Positions 54,918 to 64,000 of a stretch of DNA of 64,000 nucleotides are shown here, piece after piece; the stretch's first letter is position 1; each line of letters begins with the position of its first letter. The DNA comes from Sepioteuthis lessoniana (taxonomy: Eukaryota > Mollusca > Cephalopoda > Myopsida > Loliginidae). The stretch spans positions 31,619,423-31,683,422 of the forward strand of contig OY757934.1 in NCBI GenBank assembly GCA_963585895.1. The letters are read 5' to 3'. The translations under genes were made by a program, and so were the position numbers. The notes below the pieces were generated by a model, which was not told where the DNA came from, did not search any database, and saw nothing but the letters and a program-made list of their open reading frames with translations.

Positions 54918-56084
54918 AGCTCCGGTAACAGGGTTTTTCTTTTCTACATCAACTAGAATTTCCTGTATTACCTTGAGAGTTTTACAATCAACTCTGTCCT
55001 CCCAGTCTACTCCACTAGCTCTTCTTTTTACATAACTACATGCCAGTTGCAGCCATCCAGCAACTGGATAGTGCCCCAACAATTTGCCACAGATAGAAAA
55101 TAACTCCCGTCGACTTATTTCTCCTTCTATCTCTGGGATCTCGTTGCCTCTTCTGAACATCAACTTTCCTGTCTTGTTCATAAGTTTAAGGCCCCGTGCC
55201 GCTCCTCCGTCCAGGGACTCTGGTGATTTTGCTGTTAGCTCAAATCCTTTCAGATGTTCCACAACCTCTTTTGTCGATATCTTCGTTACATCCACCATTA
55301 TATCGTCGATGTACGAATCGGTGGCTTCTTTTGTTTTGCTTCCTTTCTTCAACACCGTTTTTAACACGGCTGCCATAATCTTCGGCGCAACATTAAGTCC
55401 AAATCCTAACCGTGTCAGGCAATAGGTTTTTCCTTTATAGCTGACCAGCTGGTACTGCCATAGTTCCTTTGCTACATGTAGCTGTAAGTAGACAGACTTA
55501 AGGTCCACAATAGCAGTTCCTCCTTCCAACTGTCTCCACTCTCTCATCTTTTCATCGCACACGTCTATTATATCGCTCCCGGTATGACACGCCACAAAAC
55601 GGTTTAATTCACGGTAGTCTAACACTGGCCTGTCTTTCTTCTTTGTGGCCAGGAACACTGCCATCAATGGTAATACACCTTTTCCTTTTCCCTTCCATGG
55701 TACAAGGATACGGTCTGCAATCCATTTTTCCACCTCTTCCTCAAACTCCGGGTTTTTCTCACTTTCCAAAGAGTTCTTATAAAATTTCACTCTATTCTGT
55801 AACACTGGTGGCTCTCCCTTCCATTTCCATTTTACCGTCCATTTCTCTCCATCGAAATTTGCTTCAAAGTATTTATCCTCAATTTTGCAAACATTCAGCC
55901 GATGGGCAGGCACGGCACAGTGCACATCTCCAAACTTCACCTCTGCTTCCTTTATAGTCACACCTCCAATCTCATTGATTACGTCCATTCCAATTATGAC
56001 GTCGATCCCGTCAATGATGCGATTCATTAATATCGCTTCCACTTTTACTCGTACTCCACGTACTTTAATCTTCACTTGCCGGGC
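54918..56084 (-). pseudogene. Reverse transcriptase
   Basis: About 386 residues. RT blocks: RPVLDYRELNRFV, then AIVDLKSVYLQLHV, LTRLGFGLNVAPKIM, and the catalytic SYIDDIMVD, followed by FSICGKLLGHYPVAGWLQ. The FGLNVAP and YIDD blocks differ from the FGL-NAP/YLDD of most Gypsy elements, suggesting a side lineage. The frame is intact internally but closed by TGA at its end; the protease lies in another frame. Confidence 0.85.
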
Positions 56085-56352
56085 TCCTTTTCAGTTCCCT
56101 CCCATCTACTGCTTTCACTGAGCCACATCTATCGCATCCACTCATAAGTTTAGAATTGATTAAAGTGGTGGTGCACCCAGTATCGACAAGTACGGTCATC
56201 ACCGTGTTATTCACCACTACATCTATTATTGGAAGAGGCCAATACTGCGCCTTCAGTCTGTTGCCGGAGTAGCTACTGGCGCAGAAGCTCCCCCTTTCCC
56301 GTTTCCCTGAATCCGAGTACAATACCTTGCCATATGTCCAAACTTTCCACAA
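56065..56352 (-). pseudogene. Aspartic protease region
   Basis: VMTVLVDTGCTTTLINSKL holds the DTG catalytic triad of a retropepsin. The frame overlaps gag by about 100 bp in the -1 relation, as expected for frameshift expression, and runs out of frame into the RT near 56090 because of a one-base indel. Confidence 0.8.
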
Positions 56353-57005
56353 TTATAGCATATTACCTTAGCTCTAGGTATCTCCGTACAATCTTTAATA
56401 TACTGTGGTCCTCGACATCTAAAACACTGAAAGCTTGACAACTCCTTTTGAGCTTTATTTCTCAGTGCATTGCTTTGTGCACTCGCTGCCACCGTCTCAG
56501 GTTTTTGAATCCTTTTGCTTACTAATAGCCGTGCAGTTGGTAACAGCTTGCTAACGTCCATTCTTTCTATGTGAGGTAACTGCTGTAGTGCCACAGATAT
56601 GTCATCTGGGAATCCCGTGACGAACGCAAGTTTAGCTGTCTGGTCCAGCCCTATCCCTACGTATCCTGCTAGTCCTGCTAATCTTTTGATTGTATTGGCA
56701 TAGACATCAACTGATTCTCCTGTTCACTTGAATCGTTTCAGCTTTTCATATGCCTCAAAAGGCCCTTCAGTGAATGCCGTCACTTGTCTCATCTCTATCT
56801 GTTCTGCCCGTACTTGGTCTTCATTGCTCATCTCAAGGTAGAGAGCAGGTGCATCTTCATGCAGAAAGAGTAGAATGAAACTCATAAGGTCTTACACTTT
56901 TTGTAACTTAGCTACCAGTTTCACCTTTTTTATCCACCCGACTACATCACCTCCACTAAAAGGTGGTATAACATCCTTTCCCAACCTCAGTAGCCCTGAT
57001 TCCAT
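56253..57005 (-). pseudogene. Gag
   Basis: ATG at 57005. In-frame TAA at 56894 and TGA at 56726 break an otherwise continuous frame of about 250 codons. The C-terminal part has two zinc knuckles: CYNCGKFGHMARYC is a perfect CCHC, while CFRCRGPQYIKDC has Tyr for His. The protein would package RNA in a particle; here it is dead. Confidence 0.8.
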
Positions 57006-57028
57006 GACCTCTTTGCGTCGAAATAGCT

Positions 57029-57270
57029 TGTAATGAAAAAAGGGGGTCAGAACTCCTTCACGCCAACTATGCTGCTCGCACTAACTCTCAGAATAACACT
57101 CCCCTGCCTCGCCAATTTGGTCTTTTTGTAGCCTCTTCCTCTCCTCATATGCAAATTACCGCTACTTGCTTATAAGGAGTCCACAAACTCACATTCCTCT
57201 TTTTTTCTTTTCCCGAGAGTCAAATGCAGACGCAATGTGAGTAATCTATTCTATTACATTTTAGACCTCA
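57029..57270 (-). repeat. 5' LTR, shortened
   Basis: 242 bp, same ends as the 3' LTR. Compared with it, 63 bp are missing between the two CTCTCAGAATAA repeats, leaving one copy, and 2 bp are gained elsewhere. By eye about 13 substitutions separate the LTRs over ~240 aligned bases. Confidence 0.9.
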
Positions 57271-57369
57271 GTAGACTAGGCTTTTTAATTTTGGTGCAGC
57301 AACCAGTCTAAGAGAATGAAAACTTGTTTTGCATCCAGCTCATGTCAGAGGGGTTGGGTAAATATATAT

Positions 57370-57500
57370 ATGAGTAAAATTTGAAATGAAATCCAATAGA
57401 ATGAAAAAGAAAACAGTTTGGAAAATCAGATTAACAGGCTTTGCAAATGGTCTATCGCCATCAGAATGTAAACAAATTTATTTATCAAAAGCAAAATCTA
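57370..57500. mobile_element. Penelope-like end fragment
   Basis: GAAATCCAATAGAATGAA and TCTATCGCCATCAGAATG resemble 59.19-59.32 kb (ATCCGACAGAATGAA; AACCATCATCAGGAC). Weak. Confidence 0.35.
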
Positions 57501-57552
57501 CATTGCAAGGGAGGGAAGCATGATAATTTATCATAATTATAATATTTGTTGA

Positions 57553-57757
57553 TTCGAGCTCATAAGCGATGTACTCCTGTGGACCCCCACTCATGGATGT
57601 GCAAGTGTGGGACGACCAGCACGAACTTACATACAGCAGCTATGTGAGGACACGGGTTGTAATCCTGAAGACCTGCCGGAGGCGATGAATGATAGGGAGA
57701 AATGGCGAGAGACGGTCAGGGATATCCGCGCAGGCGGCGCGACATGATGAATGATGA
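57553..57757 (+). mobile_element. LINE C-terminal fragment
   Basis: Frame from 57556 with no internal stop: ELISDVLLWTPTHGCASVGR, PARTYIQQLCEDTGCNPEDL, PEAMNDREKWRETVRDIRAG, GAT, TGA at 57745-57747, then ATGATGATATT tail. Best-preserved copy of the LINE 3' end in the window (63 codons). Confidence 0.85.
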
Positions 57758-58610
57758 TATTAGTTGATAATTTTATTGTAAGAGTCACATAATATTTAGT
57801 GCAATTAAACTTTTCTATGATTTTTATCATCCATTTATAATAAAAGATGAATAAGTTTAATTCCTTTCAAGAGAAACTCTCTGTCACTCAGAAGTGATAA
57901 CAGTTGAATATAATAAGAGACTTAATCTGCTAATGAAATAATTTATCTAAATAAAACAAATGACTGAGTAATTAAAATGATTAAATTTGGGGAGTTATTT
58001 TTTTTTATCCAGGCTTATTTGCACTTAAATGGCCCAAATTGAAAATATCTTCCGCTATAAAGATAGCCAATGAAACAAAACTACCGAATGCTATATGAAG
58101 ATGATAATTGAATTTGAGTGAAGTGACTAAACATCTTAATGAAGAAGAATGAGTGGTATAAATACTAATAAAGGTAAAAATTAATCAAAATAATTATAAC
58201 AATGAACAGCCACTAACAAAGGTGACTTAATCATGAGGGAATATAGTAAGAAAACAACTAAATGTCTGAAATACTAATGAGAAGACTAATTAAAGAACAA
58301 GCATACTAATGAGTCTGTGATCATTTGTACCTAATTCGGTTTTTACCATTTGCAATTTGGGCCTCTGTAATTAGGTGAATGTTTTCTTGATTAATGGAAA
58401 CAATTCTTTACTCTTGTCATCTAATTGTTGTTATTATTCATCAACTCATTTAAAAACTGCTTTTGGCAGCCATTAAAACTTAATACTGAAACATATCTAT
58501 TTATAGATTTTATATTATAATTAATCTCAAATAAATTTATCAGGGGAAATACTTAAATTAGTACTTAACAAGCTGAACCCTTGTCAATTCCTCTGTTTAA
58601 TTAGTAATAG
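57758..58610. other. Unassigned AT-rich stretch
   Basis: No feature recognised. Confidence 0.45.
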
Positions 58611-58611
58611 T

Positions 58612-58868
58612 AAGTAAAGTAGGCAACTGTAGTTGAAGGCGACCAGAAGGCTCCCTTTTCAATAGCTACTACACCGAGGTGTAGAGGAGGGTGCTACTCC
58701 TTTCCCTGGATTGCTCCACTTTACCCTTGATACATACCTTATAATGCTGAGTGTTAAGCAAGGAGGTATCAAGTACCATTTTTAAAGTCTTTGGAATGAA
58801 TGCGACCTTGGATGGAACCCAGGTTTCCCGGACCATTGGGAAACACTCTACCCACTAGGCCAATGAGC
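58612..58868 (-). mobile_element. SINE D
   Basis: AGTAAAGTAGGCAACTGTAG, CAATAGCTACTACACCGAGG, CACTTTACCCTTGATAC, then head (complement of GGATGGAACCCAGG). 58869-59180 is unassigned. Confidence 0.85.
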
Positions 58869-59184
58869 CAGTTTAATTAGAAATAGTTACCAATAATTAA
58901 AAATCAATATTGTTAGGGGACAGTTATCTCCTCTCACGAATGATTCACCCTTCAAAGAAAAAAGTGTTGTATTAGACAAGATAGCTGCTTGACAAGACAC
59001 CATTTGTAGACAGTATCTTGGTCGGTGGGAAATAAAAAGCAATATTGAAAATATATTTATCTGTTTTCTATTATATTTTGTTGTTCCCAATATTTTGGAT
59101 TATAACAAATATACTATTTTAATGCTTCATTTATGTCTTATATAAGTATATATCAAAATGATGCATACAATATCTATATATGAA

Positions 59185-59325
59185 AGTAAATATGGCTCAA
59201 AATCCGACAGAATGAAGATATCAGAAAAACATAATCCAAATAGGTGAATTTATTATGATGTAAAGTTGAGGTTAAATGTTTCGCTTTCAGTAACCATCAT
59301 CAGGACTTGGATATCAGAATAGTAT
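59185..59325 (-). mobile_element. Penelope-like end with decayed hammerhead order
   Basis: Minus strand: AAGTCCTGATGATGGTTACT then GAAAGCGAAACATTTAACC. CUGAUGA and GAAAC are in hammerhead order, but stem II does not pair, so no active ribozyme is claimed. Confidence 0.45.
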
Positions 59326-59329
59326 ATAT

Positions 59330-59545
59330 ATAGACTACACCCTGACAAAAAATATAGACACACCCTCTCTTAGAAAACATTTTGTTGTATCGTAGTAAGG
59401 AAAAGATACCCAGTGAAATAGAGTTAATTATTTATTAACTCAAGTGGTGCAGTTCAACTAGTATTATAAGTCTTGCGCTGTTGGTGTTATGTCCAAAGTT
59501 GGTCTTACTACTGATCGACGTCCTTTAGAGCTGTCTCTCTGCTTA
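59330..59545 (+). mobile_element. Tc1-like 5' end fragment
   Basis: ACTACACCCTGACAAAAAAT and ATAGACACACCCTC look like a Tc1-type terminal repeat. A possible start codon at 59491 opens MSKVGLTTDRRPLELSLC. No right end is seen. Confidence 0.4.
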
Positions 59546-59589
59546 AACAAATAAGCCAAACCAAATCAAATCAAACCAAACCTATATCT

Positions 59590-59745
59590 CTTCCTCCTAT
59601 ATTTTTGTTTCTCTCTCTCTTTCCTCTTCATGTCTTTCCCTTTTTCCTCTTCTCTTGTTTTTCTATCTCCTCTTCACTTCTTTCTCTCTCTTCTTTTCTC
59701 TTCTTTTTATCTCTCTCTCGCTCTCTCTCTCTCTTTCCAGCCAAG
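59590..59745 (+). repeat. Pyrimidine-rich (CT)n tract
   Basis: Irregular TCTCTCT/CTTC runs; a second tract follows element B at 60166-60345. Confidence 0.9.
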
Positions 59746-60165
59746 TCAGGTGGAGCCGTAGAATACACCAACTGATCTCTACAGAGGGGAAAGACCCTTC
59801 CAATGAGTATACTAGATATGACTATAAACCATCTGATGGTGAAGCTTGAGTAATGCTGGAGCTTTGGGGAATATGAAGTTCCTTTCATTGCCATCTCTCT
59901 CAGGTCCACTCTGGCCCAGAGTGGTAACACCTGATAGGGTAATATCACTGGGTCAAATAAAACTGTTTGATATTTAAACTGAGTGCAAACAAATGACTTA
60001 TGCTAAATTGAATTTTTAGAAATGGAACTGTTTTATCTTTTAACTATCTGTATCTATAAAATGTGTTTACAAATCATATATTCAACATATATGTAAAAAC
60101 AGGATTTGGCATTAAATAACCCACAATGGTTGATATGCTATAAAACCAAACCAAACCAACCAACC
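59746..60165 (+). mobile_element. Element B, short form
   Basis: Head AGGTGGAGCCGTAGAATACA, two internal repeats, and tail GGCATTAAATAACCC...ATGGTTGATATGC, ending in CAAACCAAACCAAC. It lies between two (CT)n tracts, so it may have inserted into one. Confidence 0.8.
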
Positions 60166-60384
60166 TCTCTCTCTCTCTCTCTCTCTCCTCTACACTTCTT
60201 CCTCTCCCTCCTCTTTTGTTTCTCTCTCTTTCTCCTCACTCTTCTCTTCTCTTCTTCCTCTCTCACGTCTTCTCTTTCTCTTTCCCTCTTCTTCTTTGCT
60301 ATTCCTCTCTCTTCTATTATATTTATCTCTCTTCTTCTGCATTAACTTCTCTATTTTCTATTATAATCAAACATTTACAAATGA

Positions 60385-60452
60385 ATCAAACTTTAGCATT
60401 AAATAACCCATAAGGAGTTGACTTAGAAATTAAAAAATCAAACCAAATTAGA
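60385..60452 (+). mobile_element. Isolated hairpin tail
   Basis: TTAGCATTAAATAACCC...AAGGAGTTGACTTAG then AAATCAAACCAAATT. This is the tail version seen at 34.9 kb; no body precedes it. Confidence 0.55.
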
Positions 60453-60565
60453 CCATATCACTGTATCATAGCCATGATATGGCTATGTGTGAAATCTACA
60501 TCGAACGTCCATAAAGATAAAACATAGGAATCTCGAAATTCGAAAAACACGTAACGACTTCTCAG

Positions 60566-60920
60566 TTCAGGTGCAAAATTTATTTTTTATTACCTTTGAA
60601 TTTAAAGGTTCTTCGACATAAGGAGAGAGATACACATTATTTCTATTCTGGCTTTTTCATCTGCCCCCCACCCCATGTCATGCGACACATGCCCAAGGCC
60701 TCTGTGAGCAAGTGAAAGTTGATCCTTCGCGTTCGGTGTCCAGTTCTCAACTCTACTAACTTTCTTCAAATTCCCAAAATCCTCCGCACACTTCCGGTGC
60801 ATGACATCATTCACACTAGCTAGCCCCGTTTCCCATCTCAGGCTATTGTGACATCTCTGAGTGACATGTTTGCTCCGCCCACATGTGCGCATGAACACCT
60901 GCATTAATGTTGCACCTGAG
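60566..60920 (-). mobile_element. Possible TIR element, GC-richer
   Basis: TTCAGGTGCAAAATT (60566-60580) and the inverted AATGTTGCACCTGA (60906-60919) form an imperfect 14-15 bp terminal repeat, with 10 bp perfect. The interior is G+C-rich for this window and contains GCACCGGAAGTG on the minus strand (near 60800). An open frame of about 108 codons on the minus strand resembles nothing I know. An LTR or CpG-rich host promoter is an alternative. Confidence 0.35.
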
Positions 60921-61525
60921 TAACCCATTCACTGAGCAAAAAGGTTCTCAGCCTAACTAAACCCAAAGGCATAAAGTAAAATCCCTTGGCCATTATATTA
61001 CATCACAATGCTGGCAGCTGCAGTTCAAATACACAGTTGAGGAATGAACAGCTGCTGCATTATTTTACCTGTATTACATTTGCAAAGCAAAGAATTATAT
61101 TTATGGCAGAAGAATGCTGAACATGACACACTAGTCTGTCCACAATATAATCTTTTTTGAGGATGAATATTAACATTCATACCCTACTTACAGTGCTCTC
61201 AGCTATTCCAATCTTATTTAGCTTCTTAATTAACTGCACGTTAGCTGCCACACCAGTGCCAATTACCTTCATGTGATAAAGCATAAATTGCAACAAAATA
61301 CTCGGCAATCTATTTCAATAGTCAATGAAGATGCCAGAAACCTCAAAGTCAGTCCTGAAATTTTTGTATATTATTATTTTCAGTTCAGTTCATTTTTCAA
61401 GAAATGGTCAGTTTAAGAAAGAAAACAATTTTCTTTGACCATTTTTACTGGTTCAGAAGGAATGCAGAAATTAAGAACATTTTAAAATAATTACATTTTT
61501 AGTTCAAAGCTGCGAGCATTTGCTA
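60921..61525. other. Unassigned stretch
   Basis: No feature recognised. Confidence 0.45.
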
Positions 61526-61537
61526 ATATATTTCTGT

Positions 61538-62200
61538 TGGTTCAGTCGGTTAAGTTTTATGGCATATCAACCTTTCTAGGTTATTTAATGCCAAATCCAT
61601 TTTAATGCAAATTATCAGTTCTATTTCAAACAATTCAGTTGAGCATGAGTACTCAGTTTAACTGTCAAAAACATTTCTATTTCAAGCTATTCAGTTTAGT
61701 CAAACAGTTCCAATTCATCTAATTCAGTTTAGTATAAATACAGATTTTGTTTACACAGTTAAATGTCAAAACAGTTCTATATTAAGCAATTCCATTTAGT
61801 TTAAGTACAGTTTCAATGTCAAAAACATTTCAATTTCAAACAATTCAGTTTAGCATAAGCATGCAGTTTAAATCTAAGTACAGTTTATTTGTTAAAAACA
61901 TTTCTATTTCAAGCTGTACAATTTATTCTAACAGTTCTAATTCAAACAATTTAGTTTAGTATAAGTATGCAGTTTAGTTCTATAAAATCCATAGAAAGGG
62001 CCCTATCAGGTGCTACCATTCCTGGCCAGAGTGAACCTGGGAGCAATGGCAATGAAGGGGTGTTCCGCATTCCCCTAAGCTCTAGCATCACTGGAACCTC
62101 ACCATCAGATTGTTTAGTGTCATATCTAGGACACTCATTGCGAGGGGTCTTACCCCTTTGAAGCAGCCGGTGTATTCTACAGCCCTAGCTGACTGGGCAA
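61538..62200 (-). mobile_element. Element B, full length, 12 bp TSD
   Basis: Tail at left, nine or so internal repeats (AACAATTCAGTTTAGCATA), head at right ending CCCTAGCTGACTGGGCAA. Flanks ATATATTTCTGT (61526-61537) and ATACATTTCTGT (62201-62212). 663 bp. Confidence 0.9.
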
Positions 62201-62329
62201 ATACATTTCTGTCCAGATCCTAAAACATGGAATTATTTATCATATCCTTCATCAAACAAAACTTGATTGTATCCTTGGCTCTCAAAATTGATTTCTGCTT
62301 GATGAATTAAACATGCAATTCACCAGGTT

Positions 62330-62425
62330 TGTGTATATTGAGTGGTGTAATGGTTAACAAACTAGCAGACCATTGTTATTCATTCTACTTCTCACTGGGT
62401 GGTTCTTGACCTTGTGCTAAACAAA
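62330..62425 (+). mobile_element. Short tRNA-derived SINE (family L), diverged
   Basis: GAGTGGTGTAATGGTTAAC, ATTCATTCTACTTCTCACTG and CTTGACCTTGTGCTAAAC match 24.17-24.30 kb. 62426-62892 is unassigned. Confidence 0.5.
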
Positions 62426-62892
62426 GCAAAGATTGATGATTGGAATTGGTTGCATTGTCACCTCACAACTGAAAGAAGAACAACAGAACACTTGTAATAA
62501 GGTGGGATATGTCTGTATCCTACTGGTCTACATGTGCATTGATATGTGCACACAGACGTACACTCTCAAATGCAGACACTAATAATTCACAGGTACAAAT
62601 TTTACTGCATCATAAGATGTATGAAGAATTTGAAAATTTTCACAGAATATACTCCGCCCTACTGTACTCAGGTCAAAATTAGTATTGTCTTACGGAATGT
62701 TGCCATTTTATTTCCCACCAAAGCATTTCTCTGTGATATACACATTGCTTGTAAATGAATTAAAGTAAGTTATTTGCAGCATCAGATTCTTTGGCTGATT
62801 ATTTGTTCAAACTTATTCTTTTGACAGTGAAGATTTCATAAAACATCACAAAATTGTTAAAATATGTAGAATAAGAAGCATTTTAATATTAC

Positions 62893-63212
62893 TGTATGTA
62901 TGTATATATGTATATATGTATGTTTGTTTGTATGTTTGTTTGTATATATGTTTGTATGTATGTATGTTTGTTTGTTTGTATGTTTGTTTGTATGTATGTA
63001 TGTTTCTTTGTATGTTTGTTTGTATGTATGTTTCTTTGTATGTTTGTATGTTTGTATATATGTTTGTATGTATGTACGTATGTATGTTTGTATGTTTGTT
63101 TGTATGTATGTACGTTTGTTTGTATGTTTGTTTGTATGTATGTTAGCATGTATGTATGTATGTATGTATGTATATATGTTTGTTTGTTTGTATATTTATA
63201 TATATGTATGTA
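62893..63212 (+). repeat. (TGTA)n/(TGTT)n microsatellite
   Basis: TGTATGTATGTTTGTTTG-type tetranucleotide mixture, continued at 63512-63570 after SINE K. The TMYVCLYVC-like open frames are repeat translation. Confidence 0.95.
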
Positions 63213-63511
63213 TCATATTTACCCAACCCCTCCGCTCGGGCAGGATATGACACAAGGCCAATTTTTTTTAAGCGGAGTTTAACAGGTTTGAATTCAGAGT
63301 TTTCCTTCTCCTAGACTAGTTGCTGCACCAAGGCTGAAAAACCTAGTCTACCCTACTATTTACCTATAGCTGGAGGGAGAATAATTGGATTCATATCTTT
63401 CCCAAGGGTATTAGTGCTATGTGAAATGCAATCAGTCTTGTTCAGGATTTGAACTCGTGTCGCCGTGTCCATTTCCTGCGATGATAACTCTGACACCACG
63501 GGCACCTCCAA
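63213..63511 (-). mobile_element. SINE K inserted in the microsatellite
   Basis: Left end ATTTACCCAACCCCTCCGCT, body GCGGAGTTTAACAGGTTTGA, right head with GGATTTGAACTCG and CACCACGGGCACCTCC. Flanks on both sides are ATATATGTATGTATGT-type repeat, consistent with a TSD. Near complete. Confidence 0.85.
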
Positions 63512-63570
63512 TATATATGTATGTATGTTTGTATGTTTGTTTGTATGTATGTATGTTTGTTTGTATGAAT

Positions 63571-64000
63571 GTACATAATAATATAGATATATAATATAAT
63601 ATCTATAATATATAATATGATATAATATCTATAATATATATGATATAATATAATATAATATCTATAATATATATATCTATAATATATAATATAATATCTA
63701 TAATATAATATATATGATATAATATAATATAATATAATATCTATAATATATATATATATATATATAAATAATATATAATATATATAATATCTATAATATT
63801 ATATATATATATAATATATAATATAATATCTATAATATAATATGTATGATATAATATAATATAATATAATATAATATAATATCTATAATATATATATATA
63901 TATATATCTATAATATATAATATAATATCTATAACATAATATATATGATATATATAATATAATATAATATCTATAATATATATATATATATATATATATA
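63571..64000. repeat. AT-rich compound repeat
   Basis: Combinations of ATAATATCTATAATATATAT and GATATAATATAATATA, highly self-complementary, run to the window end. Confidence 0.95.

Larger units (their letters stand above)
53166..57270 (-). mobile_element. LTR retrotransposon, structurally complete, inactive
   Basis: 4,105 bp element with LTRs at both ends (TG...CA), a 5 bp TSD GTAGA (53161-53165, 57271-57275), and gag, protease, RT, RNase H and integrase in that order on the minus strand. Two gag stops, two frame breaks in pol and two pol stops make it nonfunctional. It is G+C-richer than its surroundings. The order PR-RT-RH-IN and 5 bp TSD fit Ty3/Gypsy-type or BEL-type elements; the YIDD RT and integrase favour a divergent Ty3/Gypsy-like lineage. 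Confidence 0.9.
53057..57368 (+). mobile_element. SINE K split by the LTR retrotransposon
   Basis: Left part 53057-53165 (CAGTTCAAATCATGGATGG to ATAAATAGTAGGGTAGA). Right part 57271-57368 (GTAGACTAGGCTTTTTAATT to GGGGTTGGGTAAATATAT). Joining them restores the order in the intact K at 22.26-22.55 kb. The repeated GTAGA at both edges is the retrotransposon's TSD. The far 5' head is missing. Confidence 0.85.

Noticed and set aside
60602-60928. Minus-strand 108-codon frame as a host gene
   Set aside because: No domain, no splice context, and it is bounded by inverted repeats; kept only as part of a possible mobile element.
62889-63282. Cysteine/tyrosine/valine-rich open frames
   Set aside because: Translation of the TGTA/TGTT microsatellite.

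Overview
This is a 64 kb piece of AT-rich animal genomic DNA packed with repeats. It has no intact host gene, no rRNA or functional tRNA gene, and nothing bacterial. It holds many tRNA-headed SINEs with target-site duplications (TSDs), several LINE 3' ends, Penelope-like ends, mariner and Tc1 relics, one nearly complete LTR retrotransposon, and dense CA/TG, AT and CT microsatellites. The mariner, GIY-YIG and LINE C-terminal peptides resemble families I know from octopus and other molluscs. My best guess is a coleoid cephalopod, probably an octopus; this rests on recognition, not a search.

Family names used here are local. A: ~244 bp tRNA-like SINE. B: ~660 bp element with internal ~35-40 bp repeats. 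B2/C: B-like head, 48 bp internal repeats and a variant tail. D: tRNA-like SINE with a strong B box. K: tRNA-like SINE ending GGGTTGGGTAAATA. G and I: tRNA-like heads followed by hammerhead-type 3' sequence. J: Penelope-like end. A, B and C share a 3' hairpin (GGCATTAAATAACCT...AGGTTGATATGCC), which suggests one LINE machinery copied all three.

Layout. 0-10 kb: LINE pieces, a foldback minisatellite element, SINE A inside a LINE, tandem LINE ends with B nested inside, one candidate coding exon at 8.2 kb, and an A/B composite. 10-20 kb: a second, larger foldback element (13.2-14.0 kb), a mariner relic (15.6-16.5 kb), and Penelope-like ends with hammerhead-like motifs (19.1-19.5 kb). 20-30 kb: two SINEs of family I, one with a complete hammerhead ribozyme signature (20.78-20.82 kb), SINE K nested in B, and long purine and pyrimidine tracts. 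30-40 kb: a 48 bp minisatellite grown inside a B2 element, LTR insertions, SINE A inside SINE A, a Penelope GIY-YIG remnant, and LINE fragments. 40-50 kb: SINE G inside a B2 tail, a mariner carrying B, a Tc1 relic with DD34E spacing, an inverted SINE D pair, and a deleted mariner with its terminal repeats. 50-64 kb: a 21 bp minisatellite (~65 units), a Tc1 relic, the LTR retrotransposon inserted in SINE K with a 5 bp TSD, more B and D copies, a possible TIR element at 60.6-60.9 kb, and AT-rich simple repeats to the end.

The long open frames at 29.8-31.0 kb and 50.1-51.5 kb come from tandem repeats whose unit length is a multiple of three. They are not genes. The window reads as an intergenic or intronic graveyard of nested transposons. 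Its most interesting content is ribozyme-bearing SINEs, tail sharing between SINE families, and repeats that grow from inside SINEs.
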